Source of the DNA: Rhodoferax sp. TS-BS-61-7 | GTDB taxonomy: Bacteria > Pseudomonadota > Gammaproteobacteria > Burkholderiales > Burkholderiaceae_C | Length of the DNA stretch: 64,000 nucleotides | NCBI RefSeq assembly: GCF_002943465.1 | Contig: NZ_PTQY01000009.1 | Location: 62,001-126,000, forward strand | Direction: 5' to 3' | Part shown: one piece after another, positions 34,089-42,636 of the stretch | Layout: the number at the start of each line of letters is the position of its first letter | Position numbering within the stretch: position 1 is the stretch's first letter | Program-made: the position numbers and the translations under genes | The notes under the pieces: generated by a model | Told to the model about the DNA's origin: nothing | Seen by the model: the letters and a program-made list of their open reading frames with translations, nothing else | The model's database searches: none

Positions 34089-37000
34089 ATGAATGATTTG
34101 ACTCCCGCCCCCTCGCTCTGGCTCAAAGCGTCTGCTGTGACCGCAAAGTGGGCGCTTCGCTTGTTGTTAACGGCTTGGCTGGTTTTGGCTTTGGCATGGG
34201 CGGGACTGCATTTTTGGATTGTGCCCCGAATCGGCGAACTCCGCCCGTGGCTGGAGCAACGGGCCTCCGAGGCGCTGGGAACCACCGTGCAGATCGGTGG
34301 CATTGCCGCCATTTCCAATGGGCTGATCCCCTCCATCGAGCTGACCCAGGTGCGCCTGCTGGACCCCCAGGGCCGCGATGCGCTGGTGCTGCCTTCTGTT
34401 CAAGCCGCACTCTCCCCCCACTCGCTGCTGCGCATGGGGGTGGAGCAGCTCTACATTGCCAAGCCGGTGCTGGACATCCGCCGCACCGCCGATGGCCGTT
34501 TCTGGATTGCTGGCATGCCCCTGCCGGAGGGCGGCAGCGACGACAGCGCGGCACTCGACTGGTTGTTTGCCCAGTCCGAGCTGGCGATTGTGGGCGGCAC
34601 GGTGCAGTGGACCGATGAGCTGCGCAGCGCACCCGTGCTGGCCCTGCAGGACGTCAACCTGGTGCTGCGCAACCGCCTGCTCTCACACGCCGTGCGCCTG
34701 GATGCCCAGGCCCCCGCCGCCTGGGGCGACCGCTTCACCCTGTCGGGCATCTTCCGCGAGCCGCTGTTGTCACGCCGTTCGGGCCACTGGCAAAGCTGGG
34801 ATGGCCAGCTCTACGCCAGTTTTCCGCAGGTGGACCTGGCGCATTTGCGCCGTTATGTAGACCTGGGTGTGGACCTGGCGCAGGGACGGGGTGCCCTGCG
34901 CGCCTGGGTCGATGTGAAGAAGGGGCTGGCCACCGGGGCTACGGCCGATGTGCAGATGGCTGGTGTGCAACTCACCACGGGTGCGAACCTGCCGGCTCTG
35001 GCGCTGCGCACGGTGTCGGGCCGGGTGGGCGCGCAACGTCTGGACGGTGGGTCCGAAGTGTTCACCCAAGCCCTGCAATTTGAAACCGAGGACGGCCTGC
35101 GCTGGCCTGGTGGCAACGTGCTGCTGCGCCGCTGGGATGCCGAAGGCAGCACCCCGGCCCGCGGCGAAGTGGTGGCCGACCGGCTGGACCTGGCTGCCAT
35201 GGGTGCGATTGCCCAGCGCCTGCCTTTGGGGGATGCGCTGCACGCCGGGCTGAAACAGTTGGGCGCGCGCGGACTGGTGGAGCAGTTGGACGGCAACTGG
35301 CGCGGGACCCTGGAACAGCCTGAAACTTACGCCCTCAAAGGGCGGGTCAGCCAGCTCACCATTCCCGCCCAGACCGGTGACGCGGCGCGCCCGGGCTTTC
35401 AGGGGTTGGACGTGGACTTTGACCTGAACCAGGTGGGCGGCAAGGTCCAGCTGGTGCTGGACAAAGGCGTGGTCGACGCCTACGGCATTCTGGAAGACGG
35501 GCCGGTATTCTTCGAGCAGTTGCGGGGCGATGTGGTCTGGCAGCGCCAGGGCGAGGCCCTCACGGTGACGGGCAGCAATGTACGTTTTGCCAATGCCGAT
35601 ACCCAGGGGGAGCTGTTGTTCAAGTGGCAGTCCGCCACCAACGGACCCGGTGTGTTGGACCTGCAAGGCAGCCTTGCACGCGCCGAAGGCACACGGGTGC
35701 ACCGCTACCTGCCGCTGGAGCTGGACAAAGAGGTGCGCGACTACGTGCGTGGTGCGGTGCTGGCGGGCACCGCCACCGGGGTCAAGTTCAAGCTCAAGGG
35801 CGATCTGGCGCGGTTTCCGTTTGCAGATGCCAAGCAGGGCGACTTCCGTATTTCTGCCAACGTGCAAAACGCCACCCTGGCCTATGTGCCGCCCTACCTG
35901 CTGCCCAAAGACAGCCTGCCCTGGCCGGCCCTGCAGCAGCTCAACGGTGAACTCGTCATCGACCACGCCACCTTGCAGGCCAAGGTGGACCGCGGGGTCC
36001 TCGCGGGCACGGCCATCCAGCTGGGCAAGGCCGAGGGGCTGATGACCAATATTTACGAAGGTGCGCAGCTGCAAGTCACGGCCGAGGCCAAAGGCCCATT
36101 GGCAGATGTGCTGGGCGTGGTCAACCGCTCACCCCTGGGCGGGCTGTTGGACAACGTGTTGTCCACTGCCAGCGCCACGGGTCTGGCGGACTACAAACTC
36201 AAGCTGGCGTTCCCCATCGCTGATGTGGATCGCGCCACGGTGGCCGGCTCTATCGTGCTGTCGGGCAATGACTTGCAGATCACCGCCGACACGCCACGCC
36301 TGCAACGTGCCCGGGGCACGGTGGCCTTCACCGAATTGGGTTTCACCGTCACCGGCGGTAACGCGCGTGCGGTGGGCGGCGATATACGCATCGACGGTGG
36401 CCTGAACTTGCAGACCACCCCGCCCACCAACACGGCCCCGGCCGCGCGCGTGGCGGTGCCCGCCACCTTGCGCCTGCAGGGCACGGCCACGGCCGAGGGC
36501 CTGCGCCAGGCCAAAGAGCTGGGCCCGCTGGCCCGCCTGGCGGACGATATGCGCGGCTCGGCCGCCTACAGCGTAGCGCTGGGCCTGCGCGCGGGCACCC
36601 TGGAGTGGCAGCTCAACTCCAGCCTGGTGGGTATGGCGCTGGCCTTGCCCGCCCCGTTTGCCAAGCCGGCCGATCAGGCCCTGCCGTTGCGGCTGGACAG
36701 TACCGCGGTGCGCGCCGTGCCCGGTGCGGCGCCCGTGCGTGCGCAGGAGCAGCTGCGCCTGGAGCTGGGGCGATTGGCCTCGGCCGTGTATGTGCGGGAT
36801 GTGTCGGGCGCCCACCCGCGTGTGCTGCGCGGTGCCATTGCGCTGGGCCTGGCCGATGACGAGTCGGCCCCGCTGCCCGACGAAGGGGTAGTGGCCAACG
36901 TCAACATGGCGGTGCTGGACGCCGATGCCTGGAGCGATGTGCTGGAGCGTGTGGCCGGTGAGAGCCAGCCCGCGGGCAGCCCGGCGGCCTCAGGGGCCTC

Positions 37001-38117
37001 CGCGGCCATGGGTTACCTGCCCACGGTATTGGCCGTGCGTACCAAGGAACTCACGGTGGCCGGGCGCAAGCTGCACAACATGGTGGTGGGCGGAGGGCGT
37101 GATGGCCTGGTCTGGCGCGCCAACCTCGACGCCACCGAACTCAGCGGTTACCTGGAGTACCGCCAGCCCACCGGCAGCAACGCCGGGCGCCTGTATGCCC
37201 GCTTGGCCCGCCTGGCGGTGGGGCAAAGCACGGCGCAAGACGTGGAGAGCCTGCTCGACGACCAACCCACCACGATTCCGGCGCTAGACATCGAGGTCGA
37301 AGACTTTGAGCTGCGTGGCAAAAAACTGGGCCGGGTGGACCTGGAGGCGGTGAACCTGGGCGCCGCCGGTGCCCGCGAGTGGCGCCTGAACCGCTTCAAC
37401 ATCCAGACCCCCGAGGCCACACTCACCGCCAGCGGCAACTGGGCCAACCTGGGCGGCCCAACGGCCGGCCGCAGCCTCAAGGAGCGCCGCCGCACGGTGC
37501 TCAACTTCAAGCTCGACATCAACAACTCTGGCGAACTGCTCACGCGGTTTGGCATGGCCGGTGTGGTGCGCAATGGCAAGGGCAAGGTGGAGGGCCAGGT
37601 GGCCTGGCTGGGCTCGCCCATCACGGTTGACTACGCCAGCATGGGTGGCAATTTCAACGTGAATGTGGAGAACGGCCAGTTCCTCAAGGCCGACCCTGGC
37701 ATTGCCAAGCTGCTGGGGGTGCTGAGCCTGCAGTCATTGCCGCGCCGCCTGACGCTGGATTTCCGCGACGTGTTCAGTGAGGGCTTTGCGTTTGACTATT
37801 TCCGTGGCGACATTGCCATCGAGCAGGGCGTGGCGCGCACCACCAACCTGCAAATGAAGGGTGTGAACGCCGCGGTGCTGATGGAAGGCCAGGCCGACAT
37901 TGCCAAGGAAACGCAAAAACTGCGCGTGGTGGTGGTGCCGGAAATCAACGCCGGCAGCGCCTCGCTGATTGCGGCAGCCATCAACCCGGTGGTGGGTCTG
38001 AGCACCTTTTTGGCCCAGCTGATTCTGCGTGGGCCGCTGGTCAATGCAGCCACCCAGGAATTCACCATCGACGGCACCTGGTTGGACCCCAAGGTCACCC
38101 AGGTCGAGCGCCGTTAA
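34089..38117 (+). CDS. yhdP: YhdP family AsmA-like envelope protein
   Basis: A 1342-residue single-pass inner-membrane protein with a very large periplasmic region. One N-terminal helix (about residues 20-42, LRLLLTAWLVLALAWAGLHF) precedes AsmA-like repeated beta-strand sequence. The C-terminal DUF3971/AsmA_2 region ends with GVNAAVLMEGQADIAKETQK and AAINPVVGLSTFLAQLILRGPL, typical of YhdP (TIGR02099). YhdP with TamB and YdbH moves phospholipids to the outer membrane. It is followed after 25 bases by the nitrilase gene, an order common in Burkholderiales. Confidence 0.93.
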   Translation: MNDLTPAPSLWLKASAVTAKWALRLLLTAWLVLALAWAGLHFWIVPRIGELRPWLEQRASEALGTTVQIGGIAAISNGLIPSIELTQVRLLDPQGRDALVLPSVQAALSPHSLLRMGVEQLYIAKPVLDIRRTADGRFWIAGMPLPEGGSDDSAALDWLFAQSELAIVGGTVQWTDELRSAPVLALQDVNLVLRNRLLSHAVRLDAQAPAAWGDRFTLSGIFREPLLSRRSGHWQSWDGQLYASFPQVDLAHLRRYVDLGVDLAQGRGALRAWVDVKKGLATGATADVQMAGVQLTTGANLPALALRTVSGRVGAQRLDGGSEVFTQALQFETEDGLRWPGGNVLLRRWDAEGSTPARGEVVADRLDLAAMGAIAQRLPLGDALHAGLKQLGARGLVEQLDGNWRGTLEQPETYALKGRVSQLTIPAQTGDAARPGFQGLDVDFDLNQVGGKVQLVLDKGVVDAYGILEDGPVFFEQLRGDVVWQRQGEALTVTGSNVRFANADTQGELLFKWQSATNGPGVLDLQGSLARAEGTRVHRYLPLELDKEVRDYVRGAVLAGTATGVKFKLKGDLARFPFADAKQGDFRISANVQNATLAYVPPYLLPKDSLPWPALQQLNGELVIDHATLQAKVDRGVLAGTAIQLGKAEGLMTNIYEGAQLQVTAEAKGPLADVLGVVNRSPLGGLLDNVLSTASATGLADYKLKLAFPIADVDRATVAGSIVLSGNDLQITADTPRLQRARGTVAFTELGFTVTGGNARAVGGDIRIDGGLNLQTTPPTNTAPAARVAVPATLRLQGTATAEGLRQAKELGPLARLADDMRGSAAYSVALGLRAGTLEWQLNSSLVGMALALPAPFAKPADQALPLRLDSTAVRAVPGAAPVRAQEQLRLELGRLASAVYVRDVSGAHPRVLRGAIALGLADDESAPLPDEGVVANVNMAVLDADAWSDVLERVAGESQPAGSPAASGASAAMGYLPTVLAVRTKELTVAGRKLHNMVVGGGRDGLVWRANLDATELSGYLEYRQPTGSNAGRLYARLARLAVGQSTAQDVESLLDDQPTTIPALDIEVEDFELRGKKLGRVDLEAVNLGAAGAREWRLNRFNIQTPEATLTASGNWANLGGPTAGRSLKERRRTVLNFKLDINNSGELLTRFGMAGVVRNGKGKVEGQVAWLGSPITVDYASMGGNFNVNVENGQFLKADPGIAKLLGVLSLQSLPRRLTLDFRDVFSEGFAFDYFRGDIAIEQGVARTTNLQMKGVNAAVLMEGQADIAKETQKLRVVVVPEINAGSASLIAAAINPVVGLSTFLAQLILRGPLVNAATQEFTIDGTWLDPKVTQVERR

Positions 38118-38142
38118 CCCCCTTTTTCAAGGAGCCATTGCC

Positions 38143-38961
38143 ATGCGTGTTGCCGCCCTCCAGATGGTGTCTACCGACCAGCTGTCGGACAACCTCCAAC
38201 AAGCCCAGACGCTGCTGGAGCAAGCCGCCCAGGCCGGTGCTGAGCTGGCCGTGCTGCCGGAGTACTTTTGCCTGATTGGCCAGCGCGACTCGGACAAGCT
38301 GGCCATCCAGGAGCCTTTTGGCAGCGGGCCCATGCAGGACTTTCTAGCCGCCACGGCGCGCCGCCTGGGCCTGTGGATCGTGGCCGGCACCCTGCCGCTC
38401 ACCGCCGGGCAAAAAGACCGCGTGTTCAACAGCTCGCTGGCCTACAACCCGCAGGGGGAGTGTGTGGCGCGTTACGACAAGATTCACCTGTTCCGTTTCG
38501 ACAATGGGACCGAGAGTTACGACGAGTCGCGTGTGTTGGAGCGCGGCAGCACGCCCACTGTGTTTGCGCTGCCCTCGCGTGACGGCCACACCTGGCGCGT
38601 GGGCATGAGCATCTGCTACGACATGCGCTTTCCCGAGCTGTACCGGGCTTATGCGGAGCAAGGCGTGGACCTGATTCTGGCGCCCAGTGCCTTCACCCAC
38701 GTCACGGGCCAGGCGCACTGGGAGGTGCTGTTGCGTGCTCGTGCCATTGAGAACCTGTCCTTTGTGGCCGCGGCAGCCCAAGGTGGGGTGCACCCCAGTG
38801 GGCGGCGTACCTGGGGCCAGTCCCTGCTGATTGACCCCTGGGGTCACGTGCTGGCCCAGCAGGCGCAGGGTGCGGGTGTGGTGCTGGCCGACTGCGATGC
38901 GGCGCGCCTGCTGCAGTGCCGCAGCCAGCTGCCTTCGTTGCAGCACCGGGTGCTCGTGTAA
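38143..38961 (+). CDS. Carbon-nitrogen hydrolase (Nit/omega-amidase type)
   Basis: A 272-residue nitrilase-superfamily amidase. The catalytic Glu-Lys-Cys triad is visible: LPEYFCLIG (Glu near 39), ARYDKIHLFRFD (Lys near 112) and GMSICYDMRFPELYRA (Cys near 155). Its length and the FDNGTESYDES segment resemble Nit1/deaminated-glutathione amidases. ATG 38143 has a strong AAGGAG 8 nt upstream. It probably clears deaminated glutathione or omega-amides; the exact substrate is unproven. It is probably co-transcribed with yhdP. Confidence 0.92.
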   Translation: MRVAALQMVSTDQLSDNLQQAQTLLEQAAQAGAELAVLPEYFCLIGQRDSDKLAIQEPFGSGPMQDFLAATARRLGLWIVAGTLPLTAGQKDRVFNSSLAYNPQGECVARYDKIHLFRFDNGTESYDESRVLERGSTPTVFALPSRDGHTWRVGMSICYDMRFPELYRAYAEQGVDLILAPSAFTHVTGQAHWEVLLRARAIENLSFVAAAAQGGVHPSGRRTWGQSLLIDPWGHVLAQQAQGAGVVLADCDAARLLQCRSQLPSLQHRVLV

Positions 38962-38962
38962 T

Positions 38963-39030
38963 TGCTATGAAAACAGGAGCTGCTTGCGCTTATTCCACCT
39001 GGGCTAGAGCCCTAAATGGCTTAAAAATCA
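38963..39030 (+). repeat. Dispersed 65-bp repeat, copy 5
   Basis: TTGCTATGAAAACAGGAGCT, GCTTGCGCTTATTCC, GGGCTAGAGCCCTAAA, GGCTTAAAAAT. It begins 2 bases after the nitrilase stop and ends at the stop codon of the convergent small membrane protein. Confidence 0.88.
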
Positions 39031-39168
39031 GTCCTCTTTCGGAGGCGTCTGGGTCTCTGCGTCCGGTGGCGGCAATTCGCCGCGCGTGCGCCCTGCAAAC
39101 ATGGTCCACCAAATGATGGCAACAAATATCAGTCCGGCCCCTAGGGCTTCCAGCAGCAGCAGTGTCAT
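39028..39168 (-). CDS. Small single-helix membrane protein (46 aa)
   Basis: ATG at 39168 (minus) opens a 46-residue frame: an N-terminal hydrophobic helix (LLLLEALGAGLIFVAIIWW, residues 3-21), then FAGRTRGELPPPD and an acidic, proline-rich tail ending PPKED. It has the look of a real small membrane protein: one helix, a basic stop-transfer, then a charged cytoplasmic tail. Its start codon overlaps the divergent mltA start codon by two bases. No obvious Shine-Dalgarno is seen. The function is unknown. Confidence 0.6.
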   Translation of the reverse strand: MTLLLLEALGAGLIFVAIIWWTMFAGRTRGELPPPDAETQTPPKED

Positions 39169-40300
39169 GGGGCGTTATCGGTCGGTCGTGGCAATGCTGC
39201 TGATTGTAGGAACGCTGGTAGGCTGTGGCAGCGTGCCGGTCTACGCCCCTGTGGCGACTAACCCGGCCCCAGCACCGGCGCGGCCCGCCGCGGCACCTGT
39301 GGAAGGGGCCCTGACGCAGACCCGTGGCACCTGGGTGCCGGTGCCCTGGTCCGAACTGCCCGGCTGGGGCAGCGACAACCTGTTTGAAGCCTGGAACGCC
39401 TGGCTCAAAAGCTGCGAAAAAGCCGCCGCACCATGGGCCGCACTGTGCCCCGAGGTGCGCCGCCTCAGCATCGGCAGTGCACAAGAGCAGCTGGCATGGA
39501 TGCAGTCGCGCCTGCAGGCCTACCGCATCGAGTCGGCGGCTGGCGAGACCACCGGCTTGTTGACCAGTTATTTCGAGCCGGTTATGGAAGCTAGTCGTCA
39601 GCCCAACGGGCGATTTAACGTACCTCTCTATCAAGTTCCTGCCAATTTGGCGCAGCGCAAGCCTTGGTTTACACGCCAAGAGATTGAAACTTTGCCAGAG
39701 GCCCAAGCCGCGCTCAAGGGTCGTGTGATTGCCTATATGGCAGACCCTGTGGATGCGACTATGCTGCAAATTCAGGGCACCGGCAGGGTAAAAATTACCG
39801 AAAACAATGGGTCAACGGTTTTTGTCCGTTTGGCGTTTGCTGGCTCCAATGAGCATCCGTATAAACCCATCGGTCGCTGGCTTCTGGATCAAGGGTTGAC
39901 CAAAGACGCTTCGTGGCCTGGCATCAAAACTTGGTTATCCCAAAATCCCCAACGGCGGCAGGAGTTGCTGTGGGTGAATCCACGTTATATTTTTTTCAAG
40001 GAAGAAACCCTGTCCGAGCTGGAGTCGGCGTTTGGGCCGCGCGGTGCCCAAGGCGTGGCCCTGACGCCGGGCCGCTCGATTGCGGTGGACCCCGGCAGCG
40101 TTCCGTATGGCACGCCGGTCTGGCTGGTGTCGCCCGGGCCGCAAACCAGCCTGCAAAAACTGGTGCTGGCGCAGGACACAGGCAGCGCCATTACCGGTGC
40201 CGTGCGGGCGGATTACTTTGCCGGCTGGGGCGCCGAAGCGGGTGATCTGGCCGGCCGTTTGCGCCAACCGCTGCAGATGTGGGCGATTTGGCCGAAATAG
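39167..40300 (+). CDS. mltA: Membrane-bound lytic murein transglycosylase A
   Basis: A 377-residue lipoprotein that cleaves peptidoglycan glycan strands. ATG 39167 gives MGRYRSVVAMLLIVGTLVGC, a lipoprotein signal with lipobox LVGC. The MltA domain shows TGLLTSYFEPVMEAS, the 3D domain PGRSIAVDPGSVPYGTPVWL, and AQDTGSAITGAVRADYFAGWG with the catalytic-type Asp residues. The frame is open further upstream (39086), but that part lacks a signal. Its start codon overlaps the one of the divergent small membrane protein. The middle (39590-39960) is noticeably more A/T-rich than its flanks. Confidence 0.93.
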   Translation: MGRYRSVVAMLLIVGTLVGCGSVPVYAPVATNPAPAPARPAAAPVEGALTQTRGTWVPVPWSELPGWGSDNLFEAWNAWLKSCEKAAAPWAALCPEVRRLSIGSAQEQLAWMQSRLQAYRIESAAGETTGLLTSYFEPVMEASRQPNGRFNVPLYQVPANLAQRKPWFTRQEIETLPEAQAALKGRVIAYMADPVDATMLQIQGTGRVKITENNGSTVFVRLAFAGSNEHPYKPIGRWLLDQGLTKDASWPGIKTWLSQNPQRRQELLWVNPRYIFFKEETLSELESAFGPRGAQGVALTPGRSIAVDPGSVPYGTPVWLVSPGPQTSLQKLVLAQDTGSAITGAVRADYFAGWGAEAGDLAGRLRQPLQMWAIWPK

Positions 40301-40359
40301 GTCGTATAGCGTTACCATGGCAACACAGCAACCTTGAAGCCTTCAAAAGGACGGACCCC

Positions 40360-41310
40360 ATGAGCAAAGAGATGCGCGAGATTGACGAGCGGACCAACCT
40401 GGCCGCCAACAGCATGTTTGAGCTGCTGCTGTTTCGTTTGGGCGAGGCTGCCAACAACGACCGGCGCGAGCTGTTCGGCATCAACGTCTTCAAGGTGCGC
40501 GAGATTCTGGTGATGCCCGAGATCACCGCCATGGTGAACTCGCCGCCCGAGGTGATGGGGGTGGCCAATATCCGCGGCCAGATGATCACTGTGATCAACC
40601 TGCCCATGGTGGTGGGCTGCAAACCCACCAAGGGCCTAGGCATCTTGCTGGTGACCGAGTTTGCGCGTACCACGCAAGCCTTTGCGGTGGAAGAGGTGAA
40701 CGAGATCGTGCGCTTGGAATGGAAACATGTGTTGTCGGCCGAGAACTCGGGCGGCGGGCTGGTGACCAGCATTGCACGCCTGGACGGCGCAGCCGAAAAC
40801 ACCCGCCTGGCCCAGGTGTTGGACGTGGAGCAAATTCTGCGCGATGTGATGCCGCAAGAAGTGAAGACCGAGGAGTCCAAGGGCATCCCCAAGCTGCGCC
40901 TGGACCCGGGCCAGGTCATCTTGGCGGCCGACGATTCAGCCGTGGCCCGCATGATGATCGAGAAGGGGCTCAAGACCATGGATGTGCCCTACATCATGAC
41001 TAAGACCGGCAAGGAAGCCTGGGAGCGCCTGCAGTCTATCCACGCGGCGGCAGCGGCAGAAGGCAAGTCCGTCAAGGACAAGGTGGCCCTGGTGCTGACC
41101 GACCTGGAAATGCCCGAGATGGATGGCTTCACGCTCACGCGCAATATCAAGCAGGACGGCCGCTTTAGCCAGATCCCCGTCATCATCCACTCGTCGCTGA
41201 CCGGCGCCACCAACGAGAGCCATGTGAAGAGTGTGGGCGCCGATGCCTACATCGCCAAGTTTGTGGAAGAAGAGCTGGCCGCAACGATCCGCGACGTGCT
41301 ACACCGTTAG
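40360..41310 (+). CDS. cheV: Chemotaxis protein CheV (CheW-REC)
   Basis: A 316-residue coupling protein. The N-terminal CheW-like domain (about 20-165) has LFGINVFKVREIL, GVANIRGQMITVINL and FAVEEVNEIVRLEW. A receiver domain follows (about 190-316) with ILAADDSAVARMMIE, phospho-acceptor VLTDLEMPEMDG, the conserved Ser/Thr in IIHSSLTG, and AYIAKF. ATG 40360 has AAAAGGA about 9 nt upstream. No other chemotaxis genes are adjacent, so it is an isolated cheV, as is common in this order. A terminator hairpin follows. Confidence 0.94.
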   Translation: MSKEMREIDERTNLAANSMFELLLFRLGEAANNDRRELFGINVFKVREILVMPEITAMVNSPPEVMGVANIRGQMITVINLPMVVGCKPTKGLGILLVTEFARTTQAFAVEEVNEIVRLEWKHVLSAENSGGGLVTSIARLDGAAENTRLAQVLDVEQILRDVMPQEVKTEESKGIPKLRLDPGQVILAADDSAVARMMIEKGLKTMDVPYIMTKTGKEAWERLQSIHAAAAAEGKSVKDKVALVLTDLEMPEMDGFTLTRNIKQDGRFSQIPVIIHSSLTGATNESHVKSVGADAYIAKFVEEELAATIRDVLHR

Positions 41311-41319
41311 CGCTGTGCG

Positions 41320-41405
41320 GGGGCCGGTTTCGCCGCCGGGCCGCCCCAAGGCGAAATGCGCCCCCTTGGGGGGCAGCGACCCGCGTAGCGGCGGAGCGTG
41401 GGGGC
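41320..41405 (+). repeat. 86-bp GC-rich repeat, copy A, intergenic
   Basis: It fills most of the gap between the convergent cheV and lysR genes and is homologous to the copy at 28170-28255. Internally it can pair CCCCAAGG with CCTTGGGG around an 11-12 base loop. Confidence 0.88.
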
Positions 41406-41420
41406 CTTATGGGCCCCTTT
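41400..41420 (+). terminator. Hairpin terminator after cheV
   Basis: GGGGCC-TTATG-GGCCCC followed by TTTTA, overlapping the stop codon of the convergent lysR gene and abutting the 86-bp repeat. Confidence 0.55.
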
Positions 41421-42448
41421 TACATTTTGCATTGCACCAGCCGCGAGCCGTGCTCCAGCACGAATTCGCGGAAGGCGCCGTTCACACCGCTGAGCGCCGA
41501 GTCGCGCCGGTGCAGCAGGCACCAGTCCAGCATCTTGGGCATGTCGTCCATGTGCAGCACGGCCAGCTTGCCCGCCTCGATCTCCACCTGGAAGGTGTGG
41601 GCCGACAGAAAGCTGATGCCCATGCCCGCCATCACGGCCTGTTTGATGGTCTCGTTGCCCGACAGCTCCATGGTCACCCGCACCGGCAGCGACTGGGCCT
41701 GCAGCAGGTGGTCAAAAAACTGTCGCGTGGCCGAGCCGGGCTCGCGGAAGATGAAGGGCTCGTCGCGCAGCGCATCCCAGTGGATGCGGCGCTTTTTGGC
41801 CAAAGGATGGTTGGCGGCGGCCACCACGCAGTGCGGGTTTTGCGCAAAGGTCTCGGCCTCTACGTCGGCCTCGGACGGCGGGTAGCCTGCGATGGCGACA
41901 TCGAGCTGGTGGTCCTGCAGCATGGCCAGAATGGTTTCGCGCCGGTCCACCGTGAGCTTGAATTTCACACCCGGCCAGTGCTCGGCAAACGCCATCAGCA
42001 GCGCGGGCGCGAAATAGTGCGCCGACGACACCACGCCCAGGTGCAGCAGGCCACCATGGCCGCCCTCAGTGTCGTGGAAGGCGCCTATGGCTTCCTCGGC
42101 CATGGTCACCTGGTTCAGGATGCGCCGGGCCTGGCGCAGCATTTCTTCGCCGGCCTGGCTCAGGCTTACTTTTTTGCCGGCTTTTACCAGCAGTTGCAGG
42201 CCTAGCTCGGCTTCCAGCTGCTGCACCTGCATGGATACGGCGGGTTGGGTCACGCTCATTTGCTCGGCCGCGCGTGAGTAACTCAGCTGCGTGGCCACGG
42301 CCTCGAACAGGCGCAGCTGGCGCAGCGTCAGGTTTTTGAGCCGGTGGTCGCGTTTGCCGCCCTGTGCCTCTGGCGCAGGGGCTGGGGAAGTGCGGGATTT
42401 CCCTAGGGATTTGCGTGCAGGTGTGGCGGCGGCGGCGCGGGGTTTCAT
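41420..42448 (-). CDS. LysR-family transcriptional regulator
   Basis: A 342-residue LTTR. The winged-helix HTH is LTLRQLRLFEAVATQLSYSR then AAEQMSVTQPAVSMQVQQLE (about residues 40-95). The effector domain follows, with LGVVSSAHYFAPALL and AGMGISFLSAHTFQVE, closest in feel to CbbR/CysB-type regulators. An unusual 35-residue Ala/Pro/Lys-rich N-terminal tail precedes the HTH. ATG 42448 is chosen; ATG 42484 would add 12 more. It is divergent from the rhamnose operon, with LysR-type palindromes between them, so it may control that operon, although known rhamnose regulators are of other families. Confidence 0.88.
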   Translation of the reverse strand: MKPRAAAATPARKSLGKSRTSPAPAPEAQGGKRDHRLKNLTLRQLRLFEAVATQLSYSRAAEQMSVTQPAVSMQVQQLEAELGLQLLVKAGKKVSLSQAGEEMLRQARRILNQVTMAEEAIGAFHDTEGGHGGLLHLGVVSSAHYFAPALLMAFAEHWPGVKFKLTVDRRETILAMLQDHQLDVAIAGYPPSEADVEAETFAQNPHCVVAAANHPLAKKRRIHWDALRDEPFIFREPGSATRQFFDHLLQAQSLPVRVTMELSGNETIKQAVMAGMGISFLSAHTFQVEIEAGKLAVLHMDDMPKMLDWCLLHRRDSALSGVNGAFREFVLEHGSRLVQCKM

Positions 42449-42468
42449 CGGTGTTTTCCCTAGGGATT
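42398..42468. promoter_or_regulatory. Two identical palindromes around the lysR start
   Basis: TTTCCCTAGGGATT occurs at 42398-42411 and again at 42455-42468, 57 bp apart. The second is just upstream of the chosen ATG and the first inside the N-terminal tail. The core TCCCTAGGGA is a perfect palindrome containing the rare tetramer CTAG. This is consistent with a pair of operator sites or a short duplicated coding unit (SLGK). Confidence 0.4.
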
Positions 42469-42541
42469 CAGCGGGTGGCAGCACTGCGCCCCCGGGGCGG
42501 CTGGGGGTGGACGCAGGGCCTGCGCCGCATTCTAGTCATCT

Positions 42542-42565
42542 ATCAGGTTTTCTGATGAATTTCAT
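42542..42565. promoter_or_regulatory. LysR-type operator candidate between lysR and the rhamnose operon
   Basis: ATCAG-GTTTT-CTGAT (42542-42556), the ATC-N9-GAT form of LysR boxes, is followed immediately by the overlapping palindrome ATGAATTTCAT (42555-42565). It lies 81-95 bases before the first rhamnose gene in the only AT-rich part of the divergent gap. Confidence 0.55.
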
Positions 42566-42636
42566 AAAAAAGTCTGCGTTGTGCCTATAGCTCAGCCTGT
42601 CTACAGTCACACCAATTCTTCGTAACTGCACTGCAC

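Noticed and set aside
39086..39166. Longer N-terminus for MltA from 39086
   Set aside because: The extension lacks a signal peptide and would place the lipoprotein signal internally.
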